Of a stretch of 23,001 nucleotides of DNA, positions 15,585 through 22,875 are shown in pieces. Position 1 is the first letter of the stretch. Each line of letters starts with the position of its first letter. A program made the translations under genes and the position numbers. Source of the stretch: Planctomycetota bacterium (GTDB taxonomy: Bacteria; Planctomycetota; Phycisphaerae; Tepidisphaerales; Tepidisphaeraceae); the NCBI GenBank assembly GCA_029777755.1, contig JAKORQ010000307.1:1-23001 (forward strand), written 5' to 3'. Below the pieces are notes generated by a model, which was given only the letters and a program-made list of their open reading frames with translations, made no database searches and was not told the DNA's origin.

Positions 15585-17180
15585 ATGCTGGTAAATGTCT
15601 GCGATCAACCAAGTAGCGAGCCGACGGGCGCGTCCTGGCGAACGTGGCGTTTTGCCAACTGGGTTCATCATTACGCCTGGAATTACCGCCTGTATATATG
15701 GCTGGCCATAGCGGCGTTTTACCTGCTTTCCTTCAACGGCCTGTGGCGGGCGACGCCAGATAGCGCCCTGTACCTGTCGGTGGCGCGGAACATCGCCCGC
15801 GGCGAAGGGTACACCCACCTGGGTGAGGCACATCGCCTGGCGTATCCCGGAATACCCTATCTCGTCGCCGGTATGATGAAGCTGTTCGGCGAGCATGCCA
15901 TAGCCGTCTCGCTGGCCCTGATCGTGGCTATGGCGCTGGCGGCGCTGGCCGTATGCTATCGGCTGTTCCGCATCATTGTCTCGCCGGGGGTGGCCGTGAT
16001 CGCCACGCTGGCGGTGTCGGTGAACTACAAGCTGTACGCGCTTTCCTTTTCCATCCTTACCGATGTGCCATTCCTGCTGGGTTCGCTGCTGGTGTTGCTT
16101 GGAGCGGCATGGTCGGGATTGGCGCCGGCCCCGCGTGTGGCGGATGACGCGGCCGAGATCACCAGGCGGCAGAAGCGCCTGGGCTGGGTGCTGATGTCGA
16201 TCGGCCTGCCGCTGTGCGCGGTGATGCGGCCGACCTTCTACGCCCTGGCCGGCGGGCTGCTGCTGGCGGCGGTCATCCAGATCATCCGCACCCGCACGCT
16301 CAAGCGCGGCATCGCGGTGGGCGCGGTGGTGATGTTCATCGCCCTGGTGATGGGGGCGCTGCTTCAGGCGGATCCCCGCAGGGCCGTCTCCACATCCGAC
16401 GTCTACGAGCAGGCCATCTTCTGGCATTTCCGCTTCGCCATCGATGATCCCACCATCGCCTTGCGCAATATCTGGAACATCATCACCCCAGAGCTGCCCA
16501 CGGCTTTCTTCGCCTTCTCATGGAGCCCGTTTCTTGATCCAATCGCCTGCGTGCTGGTCATCGGGGCCACGGCGTGGACACTGTGGCGCTGGCCGCTGGC
16601 CATGCTCTGGATCGCCGGCACCCTGCTGCCGCAGGTGCTGGTTGACCCCGAGCCGCGTTACATGCTGCCGATCATCCCGCTGCTGACGGTGTCGTGGTGG
16701 CACTCGGCCACCCGCATCAGCACGCACCTGGGGCAGCACACCGCCAACACGATTACCATTGCCGCTTTCCTCACATTCTCCCCGCACGTGGGCCGCGACA
16801 TCGGCCAGGTCTGGGCCGAGCAGTATCGCCGGCCATTCATGGCGTATTACGAGGGCGGCCGGATGCAGGCTGTTGATGAGGTTGCCCAGGCGATCCGCGA
16901 GCGCGTGCCGCCGGATGCGGTGGTGATCGCCCCGGACAAGAGCAGCCAGATCCTCACCTGGCTCACCGACCGCTGGTGCATCCCGCCGCGACATCCGATC
17001 CCGCCGCACATGCTCGGCCGGCCGGTATGGATCGTCTTTTCCAAGGACGATCCCGAGTGGCGCCAGACCCTTGAGCCGTTCGTGAAGGTCGGCCGCAAGG
17101 AGATGCAGACCACCGCCGACTATCGCAAGATGGGCCCTCTGGTCCTGCGAAAGGCAAGCTGGAACCAGGGCGAGCAGTAG
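15585..17180 (+). CDS. GT-C fold membrane glycosyltransferase (GT39/ArnT-like)
   Basis: This polytopic membrane protein of 531 residues probably transfers a sugar from a polyprenyl-phosphate donor on the periplasmic side. After a hydrophilic N-terminus, a first helix (about 37-52) leads to the loop TPDSALYLSVARNIARGEGY. Its acidic residue (Asp59) sits where PMT/ArnT-type enzymes keep the catalytic Asp. Further helices follow (about 105-125, 130-148, 157-175, 197-228, 243-261 and more), then a soluble C-terminal domain from about residue 400. LVDPEPRYMLPIIPLL resembles the ArnT-like 'RY.lP..p' block. No strong ribosome site is seen before the ATG. Divergence from hldE suggests an envelope-glycan role (inference); the substrate is unknown. 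Confidence 0.75.
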   Translation: MLVNVCDQPSSEPTGASWRTWRFANWVHHYAWNYRLYIWLAIAAFYLLSFNGLWRATPDSALYLSVARNIARGEGYTHLGEAHRLAYPGIPYLVAGMMKLFGEHAIAVSLALIVAMALAALAVCYRLFRIIVSPGVAVIATLAVSVNYKLYALSFSILTDVPFLLGSLLVLLGAAWSGLAPAPRVADDAAEITRRQKRLGWVLMSIGLPLCAVMRPTFYALAGGLLLAAVIQIIRTRTLKRGIAVGAVVMFIALVMGALLQADPRRAVSTSDVYEQAIFWHFRFAIDDPTIALRNIWNIITPELPTAFFAFSWSPFLDPIACVLVIGATAWTLWRWPLAMLWIAGTLLPQVLVDPEPRYMLPIIPLLTVSWWHSATRISTHLGQHTANTITIAAFLTFSPHVGRDIGQVWAEQYRRPFMAYYEGGRMQAVDEVAQAIRERVPPDAVVIAPDKSSQILTWLTDRWCIPPRHPIPPHMLGRPVWIVFSKDDPEWRQTLEPFVKVGRKEMQTTADYRKMGPLVLRKASWNQGEQ

Positions 17181-17245
17181 AGCAGGTCGGCCCGACCCGC
17201 CAGATTCTCTCAGGCACCATGCGCACCGGCGCTGCCCGCGCGTTC

Positions 17246-17274
17246 TTAGCACAACCGCCAAGTCGTGGTAAAAC
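17246..17274 (+). promoter_or_regulatory. Weak candidate promoter for murQ
   Basis: TTAGCA (17246-17251) and TAAAAC (17269-17274) are 17 bp apart, each matching 4 of 6 consensus positions. Transcription would begin within a few bases of the murQ ATG, giving an almost leaderless message, which fits the lack of a Shine-Dalgarno there. Read-through from the glycosyltransferase is an alternative. Confidence 0.25.
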
Positions 17275-17284
17275 TGCCCCACCC

Positions 17285-18181
17285 ATGCAGGATCGATCTC
17301 ACCTTCAAACGGAAAAACGCCTCCCCGAGTCGATGCGGCTCGACTCCATGAGCATTGAAGAGGCGCTGAAGCTGATGAACCAGCAGGATCGCATAGCGGT
17401 AGAGGCGGTGGCGAAGGTGCGCCCGGCCGTCGCCGCGGCCGTGAGGCTGGTGAGTAAGGCCCTGTCATCCGGCGGGCGGCTGTTTTACGTGGGAGCCGGG
17501 ACCAGCGGCCGGCTTGGCGTGCTGGACGCCTCGGAGTGCCCACCGACCTTCAGCACCGACCCGGAGATGGTACAGGGGATCATCGCCGGCGGCGAACAGG
17601 CCATGTTCCGGGCGCAGGAGGGAGCGGAAGATTGCGCAGAGGACGGGGCGGCGGCCATGGATCAGCGCCTTGTCGGCGACAAGGATGTTGTCTGCGGCAT
17701 CGCGGCCGGGGGAACCACGCCATTTGTCTGGGGGGCTTTGCGTCGCGCCCGCGAGCTGGGCGCGAAGACCATCTTCCTCACCTGCGTTGACGGTATCCCG
17801 GACGAGCCGCAGGTGGATGTGGTCATACGCCCCGTCACCGGCCCGGAAGTGCTCACCGGGTCAACGCGGCTGAAGGCCGGCACCGCCACCAAGCTGGTGC
17901 TCAACCAGATCACCACCATATCCATGGTGCAACTGGGGAAGGTCTACGAGAACCTGATGGTCGACCTGCGGGCGACAAACCAGAAACTGTGGGACCGGGG
18001 AGCCCGCATCATCAGCACGATCACCGGGCTTCCGCGGGATGAATCGATGAAGCTCCTGCGCGAGGCGGACGGCCACGTGAAGCTGGCCATTGTCATGCAC
18101 CAGCGCAAGCTGCCGTTAGCGCAGGCGAGCGCCCTCCTGAAACGATCAGAAGGGCGCTTACGCCACGCACTGGGCACTTAA
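17285..18181 (+). CDS. murQ: N-acetylmuramic acid 6-phosphate etherase
   Basis: MurQ removes the lactyl ether of MurNAc-6-phosphate to give GlcNAc-6-phosphate and D-lactate, following AnmK in murein recycling. From the ATG at 17285 the protein has 298 residues, the standard MurQ length; the upstream extension to 17219 is rejected for this reason. The SIS sugar-phosphate domain shows YVGAGTSGRLGVLDASECPPTF with catalytic Glu84 and a second acidic site in EGAEDC (Glu115). AAGGTTPFVWG, STRLKAGTATKLVLNQITT and NLMVDLRATNQKL are characteristic. The gene ends 3 bp before the converging glycoside hydrolase gene. It follows the GT-C gene by 104 bp. Confidence 0.96.
   Translation: MQDRSHLQTEKRLPESMRLDSMSIEEALKLMNQQDRIAVEAVAKVRPAVAAAVRLVSKALSSGGRLFYVGAGTSGRLGVLDASECPPTFSTDPEMVQGIIAGGEQAMFRAQEGAEDCAEDGAAAMDQRLVGDKDVVCGIAAGGTTPFVWGALRRARELGAKTIFLTCVDGIPDEPQVDVVIRPVTGPEVLTGSTRLKAGTATKLVLNQITTISMVQLGKVYENLMVDLRATNQKLWDRGARIISTITGLPRDESMKLLREADGHVKLAIVMHQRKLPLAQASALLKRSEGRLRHALGT
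18128..18158. repeat. Hairpin inside the 3' end of murQ at a convergent junction
   Basis: AGCGCCCT (18128-18135) and AGGGCGCT (18151-18158) form a perfect 8-bp stem around a 15-nt loop, ending 20 bp before the murQ stop codon. There is no U-tract on either side. With only 3 bp between the converging stop codons, it is the only obvious structure that could separate the two transcripts. Confidence 0.4.
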
Positions 18182-18184
18182 GGA

Positions 18185-20236
18185 TCAGTCAAACTCGACG
18201 AGCTGGCCGCGCATGCGGTACTGGTACATCTGCTCGCCGACTTTGCGCGCTGCCTGGCAGAGTTCCTCGTAGGGAGTGTCGGCCACGTCAACGAAGCCGA
18301 TCTGGTAGGCCTCGCCATCGCCTCGCCCGGTAAGCGGCTGGTCGCGGTACTGGAACCAGTGCGCCCCGATGAAGTTGGGATGCACCAGCACGCCCTGCAT
18401 GAAGCGGATGTACGCCATGGCGCGATCCTCCTGCGTCATGCCCGCCTGGCAGAGGCTGGCGCTGAACATCCCGCGATCGAGCACGCCGAAGTGGAACTCG
18501 CCGATCAGCACCGGCATGTCGGGGAAGCCGTCCGCCGGAGATGGGAAGTTCGCAGCGCTGTGGGCATAGATATTGACGGTAAGCACATCACAATACTTCT
18601 CGCTGGCCTCATACAGCGCCTTGCGGGGAGCGTCGGTGCTGATGAAGCGGCAGCCCAGGTACAGCCGGTGCGGGGCCACCGACTTGACCGCATCCCGGCA
18701 GAGCCGGAAGTACTGCTCAACCATCTTCAGGAAGAAGACGTTGGCATCCTCGCGATAGCCGTCGCTGGTGGGAACCTGGGTGGATGCCAGCATCGCATCC
18801 CAGTCGGCATAGCTGGTCTTCCAGGCGCGGTTCAGCGCGTTGATGGTGATGTACTTGAGCTTGAGGTCGCCGATGAATTCGCGCTTGGCGGCCTGCGTCG
18901 GCGGGCACTTGAGCACGTCATCCACCAGCGTCATGCGCCCGCGGTTGCCGAAGTTCAGCTCATTGTCGATGAAGTAGCCGATGCACATCGGGTCAGTCAG
19001 CGACTTGAGCACGATCGGGTTTCTGGCGGCCTGGTCGGGGATCAGCGTCTTCATCTTCTCGATGTAGCGCTGATCAAAGACGTCATAGAACTTCAGCTTC
19101 GACTCACCCAGGCGCGGCATGCGCCAGTCATAGTCGGTGAGCTGGAGTGTGTAGGGAGTCTTGCCCAGGTCCATGATCTCATGCCGGCCCCAGTCGCCGA
19201 TGGTGTTGATGCCCCAGTGCTCCAGCCGGCGGGCAACCGTCTGGAAATACTGAGCGTGATACGCCTCGGTGCCGTACTTCTGTCGCAGTGCCAGCTCGGT
19301 TGGGAAGTACGAGGTGGTTCCGGGCGGAAGCTTGGCAAACCAGTTCTCCCGGCCAGGCAGGACCTTCAGCGGGTCGTTGTATGCCGAGATCACGTCAATG
19401 CCGTGGGAGAAGAACAGCCGGCCTTCCGGGTCCACCAGCCACCACTTGCCTTCATGCTTCACGGTGCGGAAATTGCCGGTCGCCTCAAGCTGCGGGCCGT
19501 TTTTCCAGCCGCCGAAGCGGTTCCACTCCGCCGGGCGCCTCGATGCATTGAGCTGCGCCATCTCGCGGGCGTGATTGCGCCTGATGTCGGCGGCCGAGCG
19601 CACTTTCGCCGGCCAGTCGCCGTGGATGAACTGCCCATACTCGTCGATGAACGGGATGTACTCATCGGCCGTCATCTGCCTGGTCGGCGCAAGCTCACCC
19701 TCGACGCGCAGGTTCGAAAGTCGGCAATCCACGAGCCCGGCGGCCGCCCGCTCAAACGGCCACTGCATGAAGAAGGCGATCTTCTGCACGCGGGTGGTGT
19801 CGATCACGCGGACTCCCGGCACGCCCTGGGGCGAGCCGTACTTCCACTGGTGCGGCAGGTGCAGGCGCAAGGTGCGCGTCTCGCCGGGATTCACGGCGAT
19901 ACCCGCGTTTATCTCGCGCGTCTTGCCTTCGGGATTGTTGCCCCACGCCGCGATCAGCAGTCGCAACTGCCGCGTGGAGGAGAGATTGGTCACGTCGACG
20001 CAGATCTGCTCCCAGCGCGACAGGTCCCAGGAGTCGCGGCCCTCGGGCGGTTCCACAACCAGCCCGGCGTCCCAGCCGGGATCATCAAAGCGAACGCGCA
20101 CCGCGCCGTTTTCAGCGGAGATGGTCGCCTTCGCCCTGGCCGACAGCCGGCCGGCGTCAAAACTGAGGTCGCCCAGGCAGGTCAGTGCCCCAAGCGCCAC
20201 CCCCAGCACCAGAGTACAGAGTTTATGGAACTTCAT
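18185..20236 (-). CDS. Secreted glycoside hydrolase, GH50 beta-agarase-like
   Basis: This is a probable exported endo/exo-galactanase or related polysaccharidase of clan GH-A. A signal-peptide-like N-terminus (MKFHKLC then a hydrophobic stretch to about residue 22) precedes a beta-sandwich/CBM-like region (about 25-185). A TIM-barrel domain starting near TGNFRTVKHEGKWWLVDPEG follows. The presumed acid/base is Glu426 in YFIDNELNFG and the nucleophile Glu580 in LIGEFHFGVLDRGMF, a spacing like that of GH50. GAHWFQYRDQPLTGR near the C-terminus is also agarase-like. GAGGAA leaves 5 nt before the second ATG (20236), preferred over the adjacent ATG at 20239. It follows the PEP-CTERM gene by 12 bp. 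It lacks a PEP-CTERM tail itself. True substrate (agar, porphyran or another polymer) is not decided by sequence. Confidence 0.8.
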   Translation of the reverse strand: MKFHKLCTLVLGVALGALTCLGDLSFDAGRLSARAKATISAENGAVRVRFDDPGWDAGLVVEPPEGRDSWDLSRWEQICVDVTNLSSTRQLRLLIAAWGNNPEGKTREINAGIAVNPGETRTLRLHLPHQWKYGSPQGVPGVRVIDTTRVQKIAFFMQWPFERAAAGLVDCRLSNLRVEGELAPTRQMTADEYIPFIDEYGQFIHGDWPAKVRSAADIRRNHAREMAQLNASRRPAEWNRFGGWKNGPQLEATGNFRTVKHEGKWWLVDPEGRLFFSHGIDVISAYNDPLKVLPGRENWFAKLPPGTTSYFPTELALRQKYGTEAYHAQYFQTVARRLEHWGINTIGDWGRHEIMDLGKTPYTLQLTDYDWRMPRLGESKLKFYDVFDQRYIEKMKTLIPDQAARNPIVLKSLTDPMCIGYFIDNELNFGNRGRMTLVDDVLKCPPTQAAKREFIGDLKLKYITINALNRAWKTSYADWDAMLASTQVPTSDGYREDANVFFLKMVEQYFRLCRDAVKSVAPHRLYLGCRFISTDAPRKALYEASEKYCDVLTVNIYAHSAANFPSPADGFPDMPVLIGEFHFGVLDRGMFSASLCQAGMTQEDRAMAYIRFMQGVLVHPNFIGAHWFQYRDQPLTGRGDGEAYQIGFVDVADTPYEELCQAARKVGEQMYQYRMRGQLVEFD

Positions 20237-20248
20237 CATTTCCTCGAA

Positions 20249-20992
20249 TCAGCGACGGCGGCGCGCCATCAGGACCATGCCACCGGAAACAAGGGCCAGC
20301 GACGCCGTCCCCGGCTCAGGAACGATCTCGGTGGAGTAGATGATCTGCGGCCACTCTCGGTTGCTGCCGGAGTTGCCAGCCAGGACGTTGTAGGCGCGAT
20401 TGCCCGATGGCATCGGGAACACATCCGGCGAGAGGCGCAGGAACACGTACCTGCCGGCGTTGGCGCCGTCGGCGTATGCCTCGTTCAGGAAGTCACGCAA
20501 ACGCGCGTTGGCGTCATCCGATGTAAAGACAAACTCGGTGGGTGTACCGGTAGCCGTGCGCAGCGGGGTCAGGGCGGTCAGCAGGTCATCCTGCAGGAGC
20601 GTGGCATCGGTATCCAGCGGCCCGGCGAAGAAGTCGCTCGCCAGCGGGGTCGGATCGTCGGCGATACGCGCAAGCGCGTACAGGTCGACGTTGAAGGTGG
20701 GGGCGACACCCGCGGCGAACGACTCGAGCTGGATGCGCAACGTTGCTTCACTAAAGCGCTCATTCGCTCCGAGAACCGGCAGCTGGAAGGGGAGGACAGC
20801 CACCGCGGCCCCCGGGGCGTTCTGTTCACCAACACGGATCACCCAGTTGGTGTCCTGCGCGATGACCCCGGTGTCGCGCACCTGGGCATCGGCAGGATTG
20901 ACAAGGATCGTGGCAGCGCTGGCCAGGCCGGCCGAGCATACTGTGCCCAGGGCCAGTGCAGCGGCGCTGAGCAGGGCTTTGTTTACAGTCAT
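20249..20992 (-). CDS. PEP-CTERM sorting-domain protein, second paralogue
   Basis: This is an exported protein expected to be processed by an exosortase. From the ATG at 20992 (GAGG 8 nt upstream) it has 247 residues: signal peptide MTVNKALLS... cut probably after ASA (about residue 26), a beta-rich body, and a C-terminal PEP-CTERM signal (VPEPGTASLAL, hydrophobic helix, ARRRR). The body (NWVIRVGEQ, LPFQLP, ATLRIQL, VDLYALARI, FFAG) resembles the DNRLRE-type beta-sandwich found in many surface proteins; I give this with moderate confidence. Its second half closely matches the neighbouring gene at 21038-21817 (ANARLRDFLNEAYADGANAG against ANERLTAFLNEAYAKGANAG). It lies 12 bp before the GH50-like gene and 45 bp after its paralogue. 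It has no predicted enzyme motif. Confidence 0.85.
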   Translation of the reverse strand: MTVNKALLSAAALALGTVCSAGLASAATILVNPADAQVRDTGVIAQDTNWVIRVGEQNAPGAAVAVLPFQLPVLGANERFSEATLRIQLESFAAGVAPTFNVDLYALARIADDPTPLASDFFAGPLDTDATLLQDDLLTALTPLRTATGTPTEFVFTSDDANARLRDFLNEAYADGANAGRYVFLRLSPDVFPMPSGNRAYNVLAGNSGSNREWPQIIYSTEIVPEPGTASLALVSGGMVLMARRRR

Positions 20993-21037
20993 TTTGGGAA
21001 CCTCTTGTAAGTATTGCAACAAATGTCGTGATGATCA

Positions 21038-21817
21038 CTACCGCTGCGGGGCGCGCCTGCGCGGCATCAGCATCATGGCGCCCACCAGGGGCACCAGCCC
21101 CATCGTCATCGGCTCGGGAATCACCGTGGTATAGGTGATGGTCGGGCGCTCGGCTGCATTGCCCGCGTCGCCGGCCAGCACGGAGTAGTTCATGTTCACC
21201 ATGTCGGCCGTCACGGTGGTGTAGTCGGGGCTGAGGCGCAGGAAGATATACTTGCCCGCGTTGGCCCCCTTGGCGTATGCCTCGTTGAGGAACGCCGTCA
21301 GCCGCTCGTTCGCCTCGTTGTCGGTGGTGATGTAGTTGGGATTGCCACTGACACGGATCGGCGAATCGGGGGTGATGAAGTTGTCCATAATGAGGATGGC
21401 GTTGCTGTCACGCTCACCCGCATAGAAGTCACTTGTCAGGACGGTCGGCGCATCGGCGATGCGCACCGCATAGAGGTCCAGGTTGAAATTCGGCACCGGG
21501 TCCGGGCCAACTGAACTGTTCTCAGCACCGGTCTTGGACAGCAGCTGCACGCGGAATTCGGCCGACGTGAATGTCAGGTTCTCATCCACCGCCTCGGGCA
21601 GGCGGAACACAAACTCGCCGGCGCGCTGGATCGTCTGCGCGCCCACGCCCAGGCGCAAGTACCAGTTCTTGTCGTTGTATGCGTTGGTGCTCTTCCACTG
21701 GCTGTCGTAGACGATCTGGCGGTCATCGGCCAGGCCGATCATCACGTCGGCCGTTGCCGCTCCCGAAAGGTACGCCAGTCCCAGTGCCAGCACGGAAATC
21801 TTCAGTGTCTTTGTCAC
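21038..21817 (-). CDS. PEP-CTERM sorting-domain protein, first paralogue
   Basis: The start is chosen at a GTG (21817) because AAGGAG lies 8 nt upstream; a longer frame from a GTG at 21841 would place that ribosome site inside the gene. The 259-residue product has a signal peptide (MTKTLKISVLALGLAYLSG, cut near ATA before DV). It has a beta-rich body with NWYLRLG, FVFRLPEAV, AEFRVQLL, NLDLYAVRIAD and SDFYAGERDS, and a C-terminal sorting signal, IPEPMTMGLV plus helix plus MPRRR. It shares the order of blocks and a near-identical YIFLRLSPD region with the following gene, indicating tandem duplication. Likely surface-attached or matrix-associated; exosortase and its partners are not in this window. 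Confidence 0.85.
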   Translation of the reverse strand: MTKTLKISVLALGLAYLSGAATADVMIGLADDRQIVYDSQWKSTNAYNDKNWYLRLGVGAQTIQRAGEFVFRLPEAVDENLTFTSAEFRVQLLSKTGAENSSVGPDPVPNFNLDLYAVRIADAPTVLTSDFYAGERDSNAILIMDNFITPDSPIRVSGNPNYITTDNEANERLTAFLNEAYAKGANAGKYIFLRLSPDYTTVTADMVNMNYSVLAGDAGNAAERPTITYTTVIPEPMTMGLVPLVGAMMLMPRRRAPQR

Positions 21818-21869
21818 GTTCCATTCTCCTTGAAGTCCCACAGCTTCATTAGCTCATGCGGGCGGGCGA

Positions 21870-22670
21870 TCACTTGCGATCCATGTTGTTGAAGTTGAAC
21901 GTCTTGTGGTCGGTGCCCGGGCGGAACCACCACCAGCCCCAGTAGTTGATCGGCGACCAGTAGTTGGCGCGATCGATCAGCTGGTCGTAGCTGAGCGTCT
22001 CCACATGCCCATCCATGAACGCGGCGTTGGCCTTGTTACGGTGACGGGCGGCCACCGGGAAAATGTGGGGCGCGCCAGCGTTACCGATCGGGTCCTTCGG
22101 CCAGACGAAGAGGTACACCGGGTTGACGCGGGCCGCCATGTTGCGGTTGGTCATCAGCGGCGAGTAGATGTCCGGCAGCGACTCGGAGAACACGATGCAC
22201 TGGGGCCCGTTGCGCTTCTGCATGACCTGCGAGGCCTTCACCGGCGGTGACTGCGAGTCGTTGCGATTCAGCGAGTTGCCTGTCAGCGTGGAGTTCAATC
22301 CGTAGGTCAGGGTCGAGTCGCCGTACTTGCCCTGCGGCTCGGATGGGCAGATGAAAACGTTCTGCGAAGGCAGGTAGCCCTGGCTGTAGAGCATCTTGTA
22401 CCAGCGGTTGCTGCTGCTGTCGCCAGAGTACATCAGCACGAGGCACCAGCCGTCGTAGTCGTTCTGGTACATCACGTGGGCCATGGCGATCTGCCGAAGG
22501 TTGGAGGCACACTGCACGGCCTGGGCGGCCTCGCGCGCGGCTGACAGCGAAGGAAGAAGAATCGATATCAGGACCGCGATTATGCCGATCACCACCAATA
22601 GCTCGACAAGAGTGAATGCCTGGCGCTGCGGGCAGGCTGCCGCATTGCGATATGATCTGCTCGTTCTCAT
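21870..22670 (-). CDS. Type II pseudopilin-like protein with prepilin N-terminus and H-X9-DG motif
   Basis: This exported pilin-like protein is of the large planctomycete family often found with sugar-degradation genes. From the ATG at 22670 (AGGAG 6 nt upstream) it has 266 residues. A class III prepilin signal is seen: a basic leader ending RQA, then FTLVELLVVIGIIAVLISILLPSL split as F19, Glu23 (position +5) and a transmembrane helix to about 42. The residue before the cut is Ala18, not the usual Gly. AREAAQAVQCASNLRQIAMA continues the pilin helix. The C-terminal His, nine residues, Asp-Gly motif is exact (HRNKANAAFMDG). It is the first gene of the four-gene set, 52 bp ahead of the first PEP-CTERM gene. 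Confidence 0.88.
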   Translation of the reverse strand: MRTSRSYRNAAACPQRQAFTLVELLVVIGIIAVLISILLPSLSAAREAAQAVQCASNLRQIAMAHVMYQNDYDGWCLVLMYSGDSSSNRWYKMLYSQGYLPSQNVFICPSEPQGKYGDSTLTYGLNSTLTGNSLNRNDSQSPPVKASQVMQKRNGPQCIVFSESLPDIYSPLMTNRNMAARVNPVYLFVWPKDPIGNAGAPHIFPVAARHRNKANAAFMDGHVETLSYDQLIDRANYWSPINYWGWWWFRPGTDHKTFNFNNMDRK

Positions 22671-22792
22671 GATGGCTCCTGAAAGCACCTGCCGGTGAGG
22701 GTTTCGCTCGCCCGCCGGCTGATTGTTTTTCCGCTCCACCGGGAGTCGATGTGTCATATTCCGCCGCGGTTACGTTGCGCAGCGGAGCCTCC

Positions 22793-22830
22793 GGTTAGCT
22801 TGATTGTGCGGAGTATATCCCCTGCTAACC
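22793..22830 (-). promoter_or_regulatory. Candidate promoter of the pilin/PEP-CTERM/GH50 genes, flanked by a dyad
   Basis: On the minus strand TATACT (plus AGTATA at 22812-22817) matches 5 of 6 of the -10 consensus, giving a leader of ~135 nt. I see no good -35 box, suggesting an activator. A perfect 7-bp inverted repeat, GGTTAGC (22793-22799) and GCTAACC (22824-22830), brackets the -10, with half-sites 31 bp centre to centre (about three helical turns). Confidence 0.45.
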
Positions 22831-22844
22831 AGCTCGTCTGCGCG

Positions 22845-22875
22845 CTTTTGCGACAATGATGTCGCGTTTTGCGAC
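22845..22875. promoter_or_regulatory. Operator-like palindrome with flanking direct repeats
   Basis: GCGACA-ATGA-TGTCGC (22850-22865) is a perfect 6+6 dyad. It overlaps a direct repeat TTTTGCGAC at 22846-22854 and 22867-22875, spaced exactly 21 bp (two helical turns). It lies just upstream of the candidate -10 of the pilin gene, where an activator or repressor would bind. The cognate regulator is not visible. Confidence 0.45.

Noticed and set aside
15492..16427. N-terminal extension of hldE by about 312 codons
   Set aside because: It would lie antisense to the GT-C glycosyltransferase; the kinase fold starts right after the ATG at 15491 and the resulting length matches HldE.
18359..21010. 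Very long antisense open frame (883 codons) opposite the GH50-like and PEP-CTERM genes
   Set aside because: High-GC codon bias leaves the opposite frame open; the translation is low-complexity, Arg/Val/Ala/His-rich, without domains, and it crosses gene borders of well-supported genes.
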